Origin: CAIXQW01 sp046049675
Lineage (GTDB): Bacteria; Bacteroidota; Bacteroidia; Chitinophagales; Chitinophagaceae
DNA length: 64,000 nucleotides
Assembly: GCA_046049675.1 (NCBI GenBank)
Contig: JBJORA010000034.1
Location: 1 to 64,000 of the forward strand
Direction: 5' to 3'
Shown here: piece after piece, positions 18,131-26,657 of the stretch
Layout of the letters: every line of letters begins with the position of its first letter
Numbering within the stretch: the first letter of the stretch is position 1
Notes under the pieces: generated by a model
Database searches by the model: none
What the model saw: the letters and a program-made list of their open reading frames with translations, nothing else
What the model was told of the DNA's origin: nothing
Translations under genes and position numbers: made by a program

Positions 18131-18706
18131 CTAATCTGTCTCGTACACTCCTGCCTCTATCTTTTTGAGGATGTGATAACCTAACATGTAGTGATCTTCG
18201 CTTGAAGGCGTTTCATTCTTTTGCAAAACAAGTTGCCACGCTTCTTTTAGTGATGGTTCTAGCAAGTCTTCTACATCGCAGGCATCATCCACATCAATGC
18301 CGTACTTATCGTCTATATGACTTGGTGCGCCTGCAAAACCCGTATGCTTATAAAATGCACTTTGCTTTGCAATTTGTATCGCCTCAGCTTTGCTTTGTGC
18401 TGCAATAAGCATTTTGTAGTGATACTCTTCAAAGTCTTGCGGCTTGTATCCGCCAAGATTTATGAAAAATAATTTTGCATCGCTCGTAGTAATTGCACTG
18501 CGCGCTACCACACTTAAACTATAGTCACCAACATGTTGCACTTTACGAATAGCGTCAAGATGCATACTGCTGGCAGCTTCTGGCCAAAACGACTTAAGCT
18601 GTGGAACAATATCTTTTAGCTCGGCTGCTATGCCAAAAAAAATATCGTGCTGCTCGGTATGCCTGCCCTTAGGTTTGCAACCGACTAGAATTTTATAGAG
18701 AAACAT
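18131..18706 (-). CDS. DUF1543 domain protein
   Basis: This 191-residue soluble protein has two similar halves of the DUF1543 type: residues about 1-55 (LYKILVGCKPKGRHTEQHDIFFGI) and about 80-160 (LGGYKPQDFEEYHYKML, KQSAFYKHTGF, SHIDDKYGIDVDD). The family is unknown in function. It begins 6 bp after the stop of the Bax-inhibitor gene and is probably co-transcribed with it. Confidence 0.85.
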   Translation of the reverse strand: MFLYKILVGCKPKGRHTEQHDIFFGIAAELKDIVPQLKSFWPEAASSMHLDAIRKVQHVGDYSLSVVARSAITTSDAKLFFINLGGYKPQDFEEYHYKMLIAAQSKAEAIQIAKQSAFYKHTGFAGAPSHIDDKYGIDVDDACDVEDLLEPSLKEAWQLVLQKNETPSSEDHYMLGYHILKKIEAGVYETD

Positions 18707-18712
18707 TTTTGC

Positions 18713-19456
18713 TTAGTCTCTTCTACCAAATACGCGAAGCAAACTCAAAAACAGATTAATAAAATCAAGGTACAATGTAAGCGCACCATAGATGGCTAGT
18801 TTGCGCGTGCTTTCTACAACAAGCGTATCGCCATTGGCATCTATACCAGCAGCCATATTCTTTAGCTTTTGTACATCATAAGCTGTTAAACCAGTAAAAA
18901 CAGCCACACCAATAAGACCAATTACATAGCTCATAGTATCGCTGCCCATAAACATGTTTACTAGGCTCATTACAAGCATACCGATCAAACCCATCATCAT
19001 TATTCTGCCAAAAGATGTAAGATCTGTTTTTGTGGTATAACCCATAACAGCCATCACAGCAAACATACTTGCAGCGCCAACAAATGCACCAAGAATGCTG
19101 CTTTGCGTATACGCCATTAAGATAAATGAAAAGGTAACACCATTAATGGCGGCGTACACAACAAACAGTGCAGCCATCGCAATTGTATTAAGTTTATTGT
19201 AGGCAAAGCTCATCGTTAGTACAAACAACAGCGGCGCAAACATCACAATCTTGCCGAGGATATTTGTACGTCCAGTTTGCATATCAAAAAAGTTGAGCAT
19301 TAAGCTTTGATTGCTCATTAGCACAAAGCAAACTATACTTGTAATAGCAAGGGCGCCAGCCATCCATAAAAAAGTACGCGCCATAAAATCTTTGACTACA
19401 CTTTGGTCGGCTACATTGGCATCTAAATACGATTGGGTATTGTATTCGTTGTACAT
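18713..19456 (-). CDS. Bax inhibitor-1/YccA family membrane protein
   Basis: This 247-residue inner-membrane protein has about seven hydrophobic segments and the family blocks MAALFVVYAAINGVTFSFIL, TGLTAYDVQKLK and a final LYLDFINLFLSLLR. Family members are pH-sensitive calcium leak channels or interact with FtsH. The start at 19456 (MYNEYNTQ) is preferred over the in-frame 19492, which adds an atypical hydrophobic stretch. DUF1543 follows 6 bp downstream. Confidence 0.9.
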   Translation of the reverse strand: MYNEYNTQSYLDANVADQSVVKDFMARTFLWMAGALAITSIVCFVLMSNQSLMLNFFDMQTGRTNILGKIVMFAPLLFVLTMSFAYNKLNTIAMAALFVVYAAINGVTFSFILMAYTQSSILGAFVGAASMFAVMAVMGYTTKTDLTSFGRIMMMGLIGMLVMSLVNMFMGSDTMSYVIGLIGVAVFTGLTAYDVQKLKNMAAGIDANGDTLVVESTRKLAIYGALTLYLDFINLFLSLLRVFGRRD

Positions 19457-19479
19457 GTTCAATTTATTTAGCGTAAAAA

Positions 19480-19507
19480 TAAAGCCAATCACTGAGATTG
19501 GCCTTAA
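19480..19507 (-). terminator. Intrinsic terminator after superoxide dismutase
   Basis: On the minus strand the stem GCCAATC/GATTGGC with a 5-nt loop is followed by a T-rich run (TTTATTTTT), about 25 nt after the sod stop. It also separates sod from the Bax-inhibitor operon. Confidence 0.7.
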
Positions 19508-19531
19508 AAAATATACAAAATCGGTTTTTAA

Positions 19532-20146
19532 CTACGCTGCTGCAACTGCGGCTGCATATAGTTCGCTAACCTTGGTCCAGTTTACAACGTTCCAAAATGC
19601 AGCTAAATAGTCAGCGCGACGGTTTTGGTAATTAAGGTAATAAGCATGTTCCCATACATCTACACCTAAAATTGGCGTGCCTGGGCATTCTGCTAAATCC
19701 ATCAAAGGATTATCCTGATTAGGACTGCTGCAAACACAAAGTTTGCCATCTTTCTTTACGCAAAGCCAAGCCCAACCGCTACCAAAACGTGTCATGGCAG
19801 CTTGTGCAAAATCTGCCTTAAACTTATCCATGCCGCCTAGTTCATTGTCAATAGCTGCTGCAAGTTCAGCACTGGCACTTCCAGCTTCTGGACCGATGAT
19901 GCTCCAAAACAAACTATGGTTGTAGTGACCACCACCGTTGTTACGTACCGCAGGTGGAAGGCTGCTCATTTTAGCCATTAATTCTTCCAAACTTGCAGAA
20001 GCCATTTCATGCCCATCAAGCGCTTTATTGAGATTATCAACATAAGCTTGGTGGTGTTTGCTATGGTGAATTTCCATGGTTTTTGTATCGATATGTGGTT
20101 CTAATGCATTGTGCGCATAAGCTAGCGCAGGTAATGAGTGTGCCAT
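19532..20146 (-). CDS. Superoxide dismutase, Fe/Mn type
   Basis: It converts superoxide to oxygen and hydrogen peroxide in the cytoplasm. The 204 residues carry the metal ligands in HHSKHHQAYVDNLN (first His), GGHYNHSLFW (second His) and DVWEHAYYLNYQNRR (Asp and third His). GSGWAWL and WNVVNW complete the family pattern. Fe versus Mn cannot be assigned safely. A TAATTTCG box at 20182-20189 gives its promoter and a terminator follows. Confidence 0.95.
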   Translation of the reverse strand: MAHSLPALAYAHNALEPHIDTKTMEIHHSKHHQAYVDNLNKALDGHEMASASLEELMAKMSSLPPAVRNNGGGHYNHSLFWSIIGPEAGSASAELAAAIDNELGGMDKFKADFAQAAMTRFGSGWAWLCVKKDGKLCVCSSPNQDNPLMDLAECPGTPILGVDVWEHAYYLNYQNRRADYLAAFWNVVNWTKVSELYAAAVAAA

Positions 20147-20181
20147 AATTTTTTAGTTTTTAATGTTTGAAATTGTGGAAG

Positions 20182-20189
20182 CGAAATTA
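20182..20189 (-). promoter_or_regulatory. Predicted -7 box (TAATTTCG) of superoxide dismutase
   Basis: It differs from TAnnTTTG at one position and leaves a leader of about 30 nt. Confidence 0.4.
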
Positions 20190-20266
20190 GGGAATTTTAA
20201 TTGATAGACTATATTAAGATATCTGGCATAGCATAGATTAAATCACTATGCAATAACAAGCATTGA

Positions 20267-20719
20267 CTAACAACCAATCTTCTTCACCCTATTCTCATGG
20301 CGACCGCCTTCGAACGGTGTTGTCATAAATACTTCTAGCATTTCGCGACATTGATTGTAGCTCGTAAAACGCGCCGGCAAGCAAAGTATATTAGCGTTAT
20401 TATGTGCACGAGCAAGTTCGGCAATTTCTCGCTGCCAACACAAGGCTGCACGTATTTGTTGGTGCTTATTTGCAGTAATTGTTACACCATTGGCACTACC
20501 ACAAAGCAAAATACCAAAAGCTGCTTCGTGCTTTTCAACCATCGAAGCCACAGGATGAGCATAGTCGGGATAGTCTACACTTTCTGCACTGTGTGTACCA
20601 AAATCTTGTACAGTATAACCACCTGCTTCTAAGTGCTTTTTAAGCGCATCTTTATATTCTACAGCCGCGTGGTCGCAACCTATGGCTATCGGCAAATTCA
20701 AATTAAATATGGTCTCCAT
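20267..20719 (-). CDS. rpiB: Ribose-5-phosphate isomerase B
   Basis: It interconverts ribose-5-P and ribulose-5-P in the pentose phosphate pathway. The 150-residue protein has GCDHA at 14-18, the catalytic Cys73 in LLCGSANG, ITANKHQQIRAALC and ARAHNNAN at 103-110. The CGSANG form instead of CGTGIG is usual in this phylum. A box like TATCTTCG at 20744-20751 lies upstream. Confidence 0.94.
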   Translation of the reverse strand: METIFNLNLPIAIGCDHAAVEYKDALKKHLEAGGYTVQDFGTHSAESVDYPDYAHPVASMVEKHEAAFGILLCGSANGVTITANKHQQIRAALCWQREIAELARAHNNANILCLPARFTSYNQCREMLEVFMTTPFEGGRHENRVKKIGC

Positions 20720-20754
20720 GATCAAAATGCTGATGTATAGCGGCGAAGATAGTT

Positions 20755-21621
20755 CTAATCGTGTACATTTTGCACAGCAGTTTCGCGACGATTGAGCTGC
20801 TTAATGGCTAATTTACTTACTTGTATGCCTAGCTCGTATAATATTACAAGTGGCACCGTTACTAGCATTTGACTCATAATATCAGGGCTCGGCGTAATGA
20901 TGGCTGCAATTACAAGAATGGCTACGAATGCATATTTTCGTGCCGTTTTCAAATGCTGCGGCGTAACCAAACCAATGCGCGTTACCACATACGATATCAC
21001 TGGCAATTCAAATGCCAAACCTGCTCCTAGTAGTAAGGTAAGCATGTTGGAGATATAATCACTTAGCGTTGGTTTTGTTTCAATAATTTGCTGCGTACCT
21101 AATTTGAAATTGGCTAAAAAGCTAAAGGTAAATGGCGCTAAAACATAGTAGCCAAACATAAGGCCTAGAAAAAAGAAGAAGCTTACCCAAAAAATTATTG
21201 AAGTGCTTATTTTTATTGCACCGCTTGTAAGTGCTGGCTTTATAAAGCGCCATGTTTCCCAGCAGAGATACGGAAAGCCAAGTATCAAACCAGAAACCAT
21301 TGCAATGTTTATTGCGCCGAAAAACTGTGACCCAAATTCCACCGCTTGCATTGTGACATTAGGTGGTTTAATGCACAAGGCGCTGCCCAATTTTGCCCAA
21401 TGACTAAAATTGCAAAAGCTTGTATATGTTGGAAAAGTTTTGCTTAGTGGCCCGAGTATAACGTGGTCCATCACCCAATGGATATTGCTTCCCACAAGTA
21501 TTGCTAAGACTACAATTACAACAACCGAGCGCACCAGGTGCCATCGCAAAGCCTCTAAGTGCTCCACGAAACTCATTTCGCCATTTGGATCTGGCTTGTT
21601 TACCCTGTTGAGTATGCTCAT
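20755..21621 (-). CDS. tatC: Sec-independent protein translocase TatC
   Basis: TatC is the membrane receptor for twin-arginine signal peptides. The 288 residues hold six membrane segments, the N-terminal MSFVEHLEALRWHLVRS block before the first segment, and the loop AIITPSPDIMSQMLVTVPLVILYELG. The start at 21621 removes a 49-residue hydrophobic extension in front of the family's usual N-terminus and fits the TACCTTTG box at 21633-21640. No tatA is adjacent. It is divergent from selO. Confidence 0.94.
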   Translation of the reverse strand: MSILNRVNKPDPNGEMSFVEHLEALRWHLVRSVVVIVVLAILVGSNIHWVMDHVILGPLSKTFPTYTSFCNFSHWAKLGSALCIKPPNVTMQAVEFGSQFFGAINIAMVSGLILGFPYLCWETWRFIKPALTSGAIKISTSIIFWVSFFFFLGLMFGYYVLAPFTFSFLANFKLGTQQIIETKPTLSDYISNMLTLLLGAGLAFELPVISYVVTRIGLVTPQHLKTARKYAFVAILVIAAIITPSPDIMSQMLVTVPLVILYELGIQVSKLAIKQLNRRETAVQNVHD

Positions 21622-21632
21622 GTAAGTGTGCG

Positions 21633-21640
21633 CAAAGGTA
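21633..21640 (-). promoter_or_regulatory. Predicted -7 box (TACCTTTG) of tatC
   Basis: It is an exact TAnnTTTG match 11 nt before the tatC ATG. Confidence 0.55.
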
Positions 21641-21767
21641 AGCAGGGCTTGCTTAATAACGACTAAGATAAATTTGTATTCATCGGCACAATTTCGGCCT
21701 AGCACGAAAAGGATATAAAATAGATAAATGGTTGCGCGGCTAAAGGTTGCACTCGCCAACATGGCCA

Positions 21768-21775
21768 TACCTTTG
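21768..21775 (+). promoter_or_regulatory. Predicted -7 box (TACCTTTG) of selO, 4 nt before a TTG
   Basis: It is an exact TAnnTTTG match with a TTG 18 nt upstream as a possible -33 element. It sits inside the open frame that begins at 21747 and so argues for the shorter start at 21780. Confidence 0.45.
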
Positions 21776-21779
21776 TGGC

Positions 21780-23213
21780 TTGCAATTTCAATTCAACAAT
21801 ACCTATCTGCAACTACCAAACAACTTGTACACCGCTGCGCTACCAAGCGTGGCAATAGAACCGCAATTGGTAATACTGAATGAGCCACTAGCAGCAGCCC
21901 TAGGCTTAACGTTACAAGAGGATACGCAAGAAGTGCTAAGCGGCAAAAAAACTGCCAATGGCTCAGCTAACATCGCACAAGCTTATGCTGGTCATCAGTT
22001 TGGGCATTTTGCTATGCTAGGTGATGGCAGAGCAATTTTGCTAGGCGAACATGTAACACTGCAAAATAATCTTGTAGATGTTGTGTTAAAAGGTGCTGGC
22101 ACAACAGCTTATAGCAGGCGTGGCGATGGTCAGTGCACGCTTAGTGCAGCCTTACGCGAGTACCTGATAAGCGAAAGTGTGTACGGCTTAGGTATACCTA
22201 GCACAAGAAGCTTAGCCGTTTGCACAACGGGCGCAAAAGTATTTAGAGGCGAGGCACATGATGGTGCAGTTTTAACACGTGTAGCATCAAGCCATTTGCG
22301 CGTAGGCACATTTGAGTATGCCCGCCATTTTTGTAGCACAGATGTTTTGCAAGCTTTATGCAACTATGCTATTGAGCGGCACTACCCTGCTTGTGCACAA
22401 GCGGAGAATCCTGTTTTTGCTTTTCTGCAAGCCGTAATGCAAAAGCAATTACAATTAATTATTAATTGGGTACGCGTTGGGTTTATTCATGGTGTGATGA
22501 ATACTGACAATATGAGCATCAGTGGCGAAACGATTGACTATGGCCCTTGTGCTTTTATGAATAGTTACGACCCTGCAACTGTATATAGCGAAATAGATAC
22601 AGGCGGAAGGTATGCATATGGTGCACAACCAAATATTATGCACTGGAATCTTGCACGTTTTGCAGAAGCACTTATACCTGTATTGCATAGCGATAAAGAA
22701 AGCGCCATTGCACTTGCACAAGAAGCATTAGACGCTTGCGCCAAAAACTTTGAGCAATCGTGGTTGCAAATGATGCGTTGTAAAATTGGTTTACTTGATA
22801 AGCATGAAGATGACATGCAATTGCTACGAGAACTGCTTGTAATTATGCAAGGCCAACAAGCAGACTTTACAAATACATTTTTGCATCTAACTTATGGCTA
22901 CGCTGCCGATAGTGACTTTTACCTTCATCCACTTTTTATAGCATGGAAAAAGAAATGGCAAAAGCGTCTTGGCAACGAAACTCCAAATGCGGCACAGCTG
23001 GCTCTAATGCAAGCAAATAATCCATGCTTAATACCGCGCAACCACTTGGTAGAACAAGCGCTTGCAGAAGCTACGCAGCATGGCGACTTAAGTTTATTTA
23101 AGCATTTGCTCGCAACATGGTCAAAGCCCTATTTGTACGACAGTGCGCATGATGCACTGCGTTTAGTACCTGCAGAATTTGAGCAGCATTATAGCACGCA
23201 TTGTAATACGTAA
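21780..23213 (+). CDS. selO: SelO/YdiU family protein AMPylase
   Basis: This pseudokinase-fold enzyme transfers AMP to protein Ser/Thr/Tyr residues and is linked to redox stress. The family blocks are YAGHQFGHFAMLGDGRA, GAGTTAYSRRGDG, GVMNTDNMSISG and IDYGPCAFM (DYGP in place of DFG). About 477 residues match the family. Its C-terminus ends HYSTHCNT with a Cys four positions from the usual C-terminal Cys/Sec site. No ATG lies near the family's N-terminus; a TTG at 21780 giving MQFQFNNTYLQLP fits both the family and the -7 box, though a TTG at 21747 is possible. It is divergent from tatC. Confidence 0.9.
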   Translation: MQFQFNNTYLQLPNNLYTAALPSVAIEPQLVILNEPLAAALGLTLQEDTQEVLSGKKTANGSANIAQAYAGHQFGHFAMLGDGRAILLGEHVTLQNNLVDVVLKGAGTTAYSRRGDGQCTLSAALREYLISESVYGLGIPSTRSLAVCTTGAKVFRGEAHDGAVLTRVASSHLRVGTFEYARHFCSTDVLQALCNYAIERHYPACAQAENPVFAFLQAVMQKQLQLIINWVRVGFIHGVMNTDNMSISGETIDYGPCAFMNSYDPATVYSEIDTGGRYAYGAQPNIMHWNLARFAEALIPVLHSDKESAIALAQEALDACAKNFEQSWLQMMRCKIGLLDKHEDDMQLLRELLVIMQGQQADFTNTFLHLTYGYAADSDFYLHPLFIAWKKKWQKRLGNETPNAAQLALMQANNPCLIPRNHLVEQALAEATQHGDLSLFKHLLATWSKPYLYDSAHDALRLVPAEFEQHYSTHCNT

Positions 23214-23294
23214 ATTTTTTGAGACTAGTACAAACTAAGGGCGTTATAACACTTTAAATTGCGCATCAAATTGGACTGCGTGCTTAAATCTCAT

Positions 23295-23302
23295 TATATT
23301 TG
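23295..23302 (+). promoter_or_regulatory. Predicted -7 box (TATATTTG) of the first PorP/SprF gene
   Basis: It is an exact TAnnTTTG match 9 nt before the ATG at 23312, so the interrupted gene still has an intact promoter. Confidence 0.55.
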
Positions 23303-23311
23303 TGATAGCGT

Positions 23312-24301
23312 ATGTATGCAAAATTTCTCGCTCTAGCATTGTTATTCAGCATGAGCTTGCCTTGCAGCGCGCAGTATCTTCTCTTGGCACAAACGCAAAA
23401 TGCAGGTATTACCTTAAACCCTGCTAAAGTGGGTATTGGCGAACATAAAACTCGGATAAGCACAACTGTAAGCAACTACTCTACTTATTGGTAGCCCTCC
23501 CGAATTTTGGAATACAATGTTTTTACAAGCCTTGACGCTAAATTATGGCGAACCCAAAAAAATATACTAATTAGCGGAGGACTCGTATTTAATAGACAAG
23601 ATCCACATGTTTACTATAGACTAATTGAGGCTACTCGTGTTGGCATTTGCATAGGCGTTGCCAAGCATTTTGGGAGAGCAAGAAAGCAATACATAAGCTT
23701 TGGATCAACGTATGCGTACAAGCAAATTATATCTTTACTTTGGAATGAGAATCTCGAAGGCAAGTATTTTGATTTTGACTTAGGAATGCAATATGGTCTA
23801 ACCATATCTAAGCGTACATCCCTAGAAGTAGGAATGGCCTTGCAGCATCAACGTCCAAAGCAAATACTTGACTTGCCTCCTTTTTCGGACGGCTTGTTGA
23901 TTCCAATTAATACCAGAAATCTGCATTTTAGTGTAATGCATCAATTCAGTAAACGTATTAGTTGTAGCACTAATTTTATAATTCACGACCGCAATGTTCA
24001 CAATAGCGTTACACGTTATCAGATTATGGATTTCGGCACTATAGCCAACTTTACTTTTGGCAACTTTAAAGCCAAACGACCACTTAAATCCTTACAACTA
24101 GGTATGTATGCACGACAACTTTCGCACATCTGTCCTTATCTTGGCTTTGGAAAAGGAGTACACAACTTTGGTCTCTGTTATAAAATTCCTACTGTACGTC
24201 AATACGATCAATGGGGATTGCTGTCTCCAATAAGTAATCTAGAATTAAACTATTGCCATCTTTTGCCTGCCAAAAGAAAAGCAACAAACCTGACTAATTA
24301 A
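23312..24301 (+). pseudogene. PorP/SprF-like protein interrupted by an in-frame TAG
   Basis: This is the first of five tandem PorP/SprF-like genes. The reading frame begins with a signal peptide (ending SLPCSAQ) and the family start AGITLNPAKVGIG, then meets TAG at 23492-23494 after TYW. The same frame goes on without shift (PSRILEYNVFTSLDAKL) to a stop at 24301, and the part after the stop aligns residue for residue with gene three of the array (LPPFSD, PINTRN, YARQ, PISNLELNY). Full length would be about 329 codons. The body shows no other damage, which suggests a recent nonsense mutation, a base error or readthrough. The family forms outer-membrane beta-barrels working with T9SS. Confidence 0.8.
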
Positions 24302-24346
24302 ATGGCGACGCAGTTCAAACTATTCTATTTAGATATTTACTAAAGC

Positions 24347-24447
24347 TGTAAAACTCCTGCAAGGAATACCGCCAACTATTGTCGCTGATTATTACGTCTA
24401 TGTAAACACGAATCATCTTTCGATTAAAAATGCGTTTGAAACTGCTA
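24347..24447 (+). repeat. Duplicated upstream region, copy 1
   Basis: The 83 nt before the ATG at 24430 align without gaps to 25463-25545 (about 66 identical bases by hand count), and the match continues into the signal peptide. The blocks CCAACTATTGT and ACGTCTATGTAAACAC are best conserved. Confidence 0.75.
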
Positions 24448-25395
24448 TATACAATTCCGTTAGCGCTAAGCATGTATTTGCCAATGCACGCTCAGCACAA
24501 TTTCTTTAGACAAACCCTCAATTCTGGCATTGTCTTAAACCCTGCAAAGGCTGGTATAGGCAACTATGCAGTACGCGCTAATTTGTTTACAAACCCTTAT
24601 CTCTCACAAGAAAATCAGGTTGAGCCAAACTTTTACGCAAGTGCAGATGCGAAACTAGTGCGTTTAGCAAAGAACCTAGAATTGAATGGGGGACTTGTGT
24701 TTAACATACAGGATCCACTTCCAAAGGCTAATCAAATGCAGGCTTCAAGTACGGGCTTGACCATTGCTCTGGCAAAATACTTTGGCAAGCGATACAAACA
24801 ATATATCAGCATTGGCGCTGCAGGAGCATATAAGCATATGAACATCAGCTATGGATGGCAGTCTATGTACACCGACCAATATTTTGATATGGATTTGGGC
24901 CTGCTTTATGGCATTGCACCATCTTCGCAAACATCAATTAGTGCTGGCATTGCCTTTCAAAATCAGCGGCGCACCTCTGACCCCTACAGTAACTCCGCCT
25001 ACGGTGTTTACCTACCTGTTAATGTGCTTAATGCCCAGTTAATTGTTGAGCATCAATTTAATGACAGGATACTAGTTCAATCGAGTTTACTGTACTACAC
25101 TTCGCCCTACCAGTACCATTTTGGAAACGTCGCTTTAATAGAGTATGGTTCGGTGTTTGATATAAGCTTAGGTAAGTTACACAAAGAAAATCCTCACGCC
25201 AATACTGTTGTACAAGTAGGTATGTACCTGCGAAATGCATCACCCTTAACACCATATGTTGGCTTTAGAAAAAAATCGCATCAACTTGGGTTTAGTTATG
25301 AAGTAAATTTACACCGCTTTTTGTATAACATGCGACCATTACCACTAACTAACATGGAATTTAGCTATCGCTATCTTTTGCTTAGAAAAAAGTAA
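24430..25395 (+). CDS. PorP/SprF family outer-membrane protein
   Basis: This 321-residue protein has a signal peptide ending LPMHAQ and the family opening NSGIVLNPAKAGIG. Near residue 55 it has ASADAKLVR, in the middle YKQYISIGAAGAYK and FDMDLGLLYG, and near the end PYVGFRKKSHQLGFSYEVN and LTNMEFSYRYLL. The family is a 14-strand-type barrel that helps T9SS export or anchoring of cargo, typified by SprF for SprB. Its body is most like the fourth gene, but its signal peptide and upstream DNA are most like the third. Confidence 0.82.
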   Translation: MRLKLLYTIPLALSMYLPMHAQHNFFRQTLNSGIVLNPAKAGIGNYAVRANLFTNPYLSQENQVEPNFYASADAKLVRLAKNLELNGGLVFNIQDPLPKANQMQASSTGLTIALAKYFGKRYKQYISIGAAGAYKHMNISYGWQSMYTDQYFDMDLGLLYGIAPSSQTSISAGIAFQNQRRTSDPYSNSAYGVYLPVNVLNAQLIVEHQFNDRILVQSSLLYYTSPYQYHFGNVALIEYGSVFDISLGKLHKENPHANTVVQVGMYLRNASPLTPYVGFRKKSHQLGFSYEVNLHRFLYNMRPLPLTNMEFSYRYLLLRKK

Positions 25396-25462
25396 GGTGG
25401 CAAGACTAACTAATCAATTAAAGATAAAGTCTCTGTTAGACTATCTAATACTTTCTAGAAAA

Positions 25463-25563
25463 TGTAAAACTACTTGACCGGCTACTACCAACTATTGTTA
25501 CTGATTGCTACGTCTATGTAAACACCAATCATATTTCAATTAATAATGCGTTTGAAACTACTA
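25463..25563 (+). repeat. Duplicated upstream region, copy 2
   Basis: It is the partner of 24347-24447 and has the same 83-nt spacing to its ATG at 25546. It lacks a clean TAnnTTTG box: the equivalent position reads CATATTTC here and CATCTTTC in copy 1. Confidence 0.75.
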
Positions 25564-26523
25564 TTTGCAATTTTGTTAGTGCTATGCATCTATTTACCCA
25601 CGCAGGCGCAATACAATTTCTTTACACAAAATCTAAATTCAGGCATTACATTGAATCCAGCAAAAGCAGGCGTTGGCGAGCACAACATGCGAACCACAGT
25701 GATATTAAATAGTTACTCATATGGGGCTTCTGACATTTTGCAGCCATGCATCTTTGCTAGTTTGGATGCTAAGTTATTCAAGCACAAAAAGAAGTTACAA
25801 ATTAGTGGTGGCTGTCTATTTAATAAACAAGGTTTTTTTAAGCGATATGGGATGATGCACATCTGGAAAGCTGGCTTATGCATTGGATTATCTAAAAAAT
25901 TTGGTAAACGGCATCAGCAATTTATTAGCTTCGGCAGTACATTTTCGCTAAACAGCATGGAGTTAGCATACACTTGGCAGTTTACTCAACTCGAACGGTA
26001 TTGTGATTTTGACTTGGGCGTGTTGTATGGCCTAAGATTATCTAAGCGAACAGAAATAGTTATTAGCGCAGCATTGCAACATCAGCGACCTAAGTATCTG
26101 CTTCAGCTACCGCCATTCTCCGACAATATCTTTGTGCCAATAAACACAAGGAATGCACAACTGCAAGTAAATTACAAACCGAATAAAAGAATATTAGCAC
26201 AAGCCAGCATAGTACTGCATGCACCAAGTGTGTTTAATAAAGCTACGAGCCAACGAATTGCCGAGTGTAGTGCAATTTTTGACTTTTCTGTTGGCAAACA
26301 AAATAATATTACGCCAAAGACTATAGTGCAATTAGGTTTGTATGCAAGACGGCAGCGTCATATATCACCATATTTTGGTTTTAGAGCTGGAACGCAGGAA
26401 TTTGGCTTTAGCTACGACCTTGATATTGCACCATTTTACCAGCCTTGGCTGTCAGTTTTACCAATTAGTAATCTAGAATTAAGTTACAATTGCCTTTTGA
26501 GCAAGAAAAACAAAATGAAATAG
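25546..26523 (+). CDS. PorP/SprF family outer-membrane protein
   Basis: This 325-residue protein starts MRLKLLFAILL with a signal peptide ending LPTQAQ, followed by NSGITLNPAKAGVGEHNMR. The body is closest to the interrupted first gene, sharing ALQHQRPK, LPPFSD, PINTRN and PISNLELSYN. It aligns fully across the position where gene one has TAG (YSYGASDILQ), so it shows what an intact version looks like. The role is as for the other members: an outer-membrane partner of T9SS export. Confidence 0.82.
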   Translation: MRLKLLFAILLVLCIYLPTQAQYNFFTQNLNSGITLNPAKAGVGEHNMRTTVILNSYSYGASDILQPCIFASLDAKLFKHKKKLQISGGCLFNKQGFFKRYGMMHIWKAGLCIGLSKKFGKRHQQFISFGSTFSLNSMELAYTWQFTQLERYCDFDLGVLYGLRLSKRTEIVISAALQHQRPKYLLQLPPFSDNIFVPINTRNAQLQVNYKPNKRILAQASIVLHAPSVFNKATSQRIAECSAIFDFSVGKQNNITPKTIVQLGLYARRQRHISPYFGFRAGTQEFGFSYDLDIAPFYQPWLSVLPISNLELSYNCLLSKKNKMK

Positions 26524-26599
26524 TAAATCTAGGTTGCCGTTATCGCTTAGCATACATCGATACACCTTCTGAATACTTTAACAGTATCGCACTAACCAT

Positions 26600-26607
26600 T
26601 ATCTTTG
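26600..26607 (+). promoter_or_regulatory. Predicted -7 box (TATCTTTG) of the fourth PorP/SprF gene
   Basis: It is an exact TAnnTTTG match leaving a leader of about 45 nt before 26658. Confidence 0.5.
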
Positions 26608-26657
26608 TACAAACGTTTTATGAATAGACATCTTCACTACTAAATTTTACATGTACA

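Noticed and set aside
20200..20265. GCATAG/CTATGC inverted repeat between sod and rpiB
   Set aside because: The stem is six bp and no T-run follows, so it could be chance.
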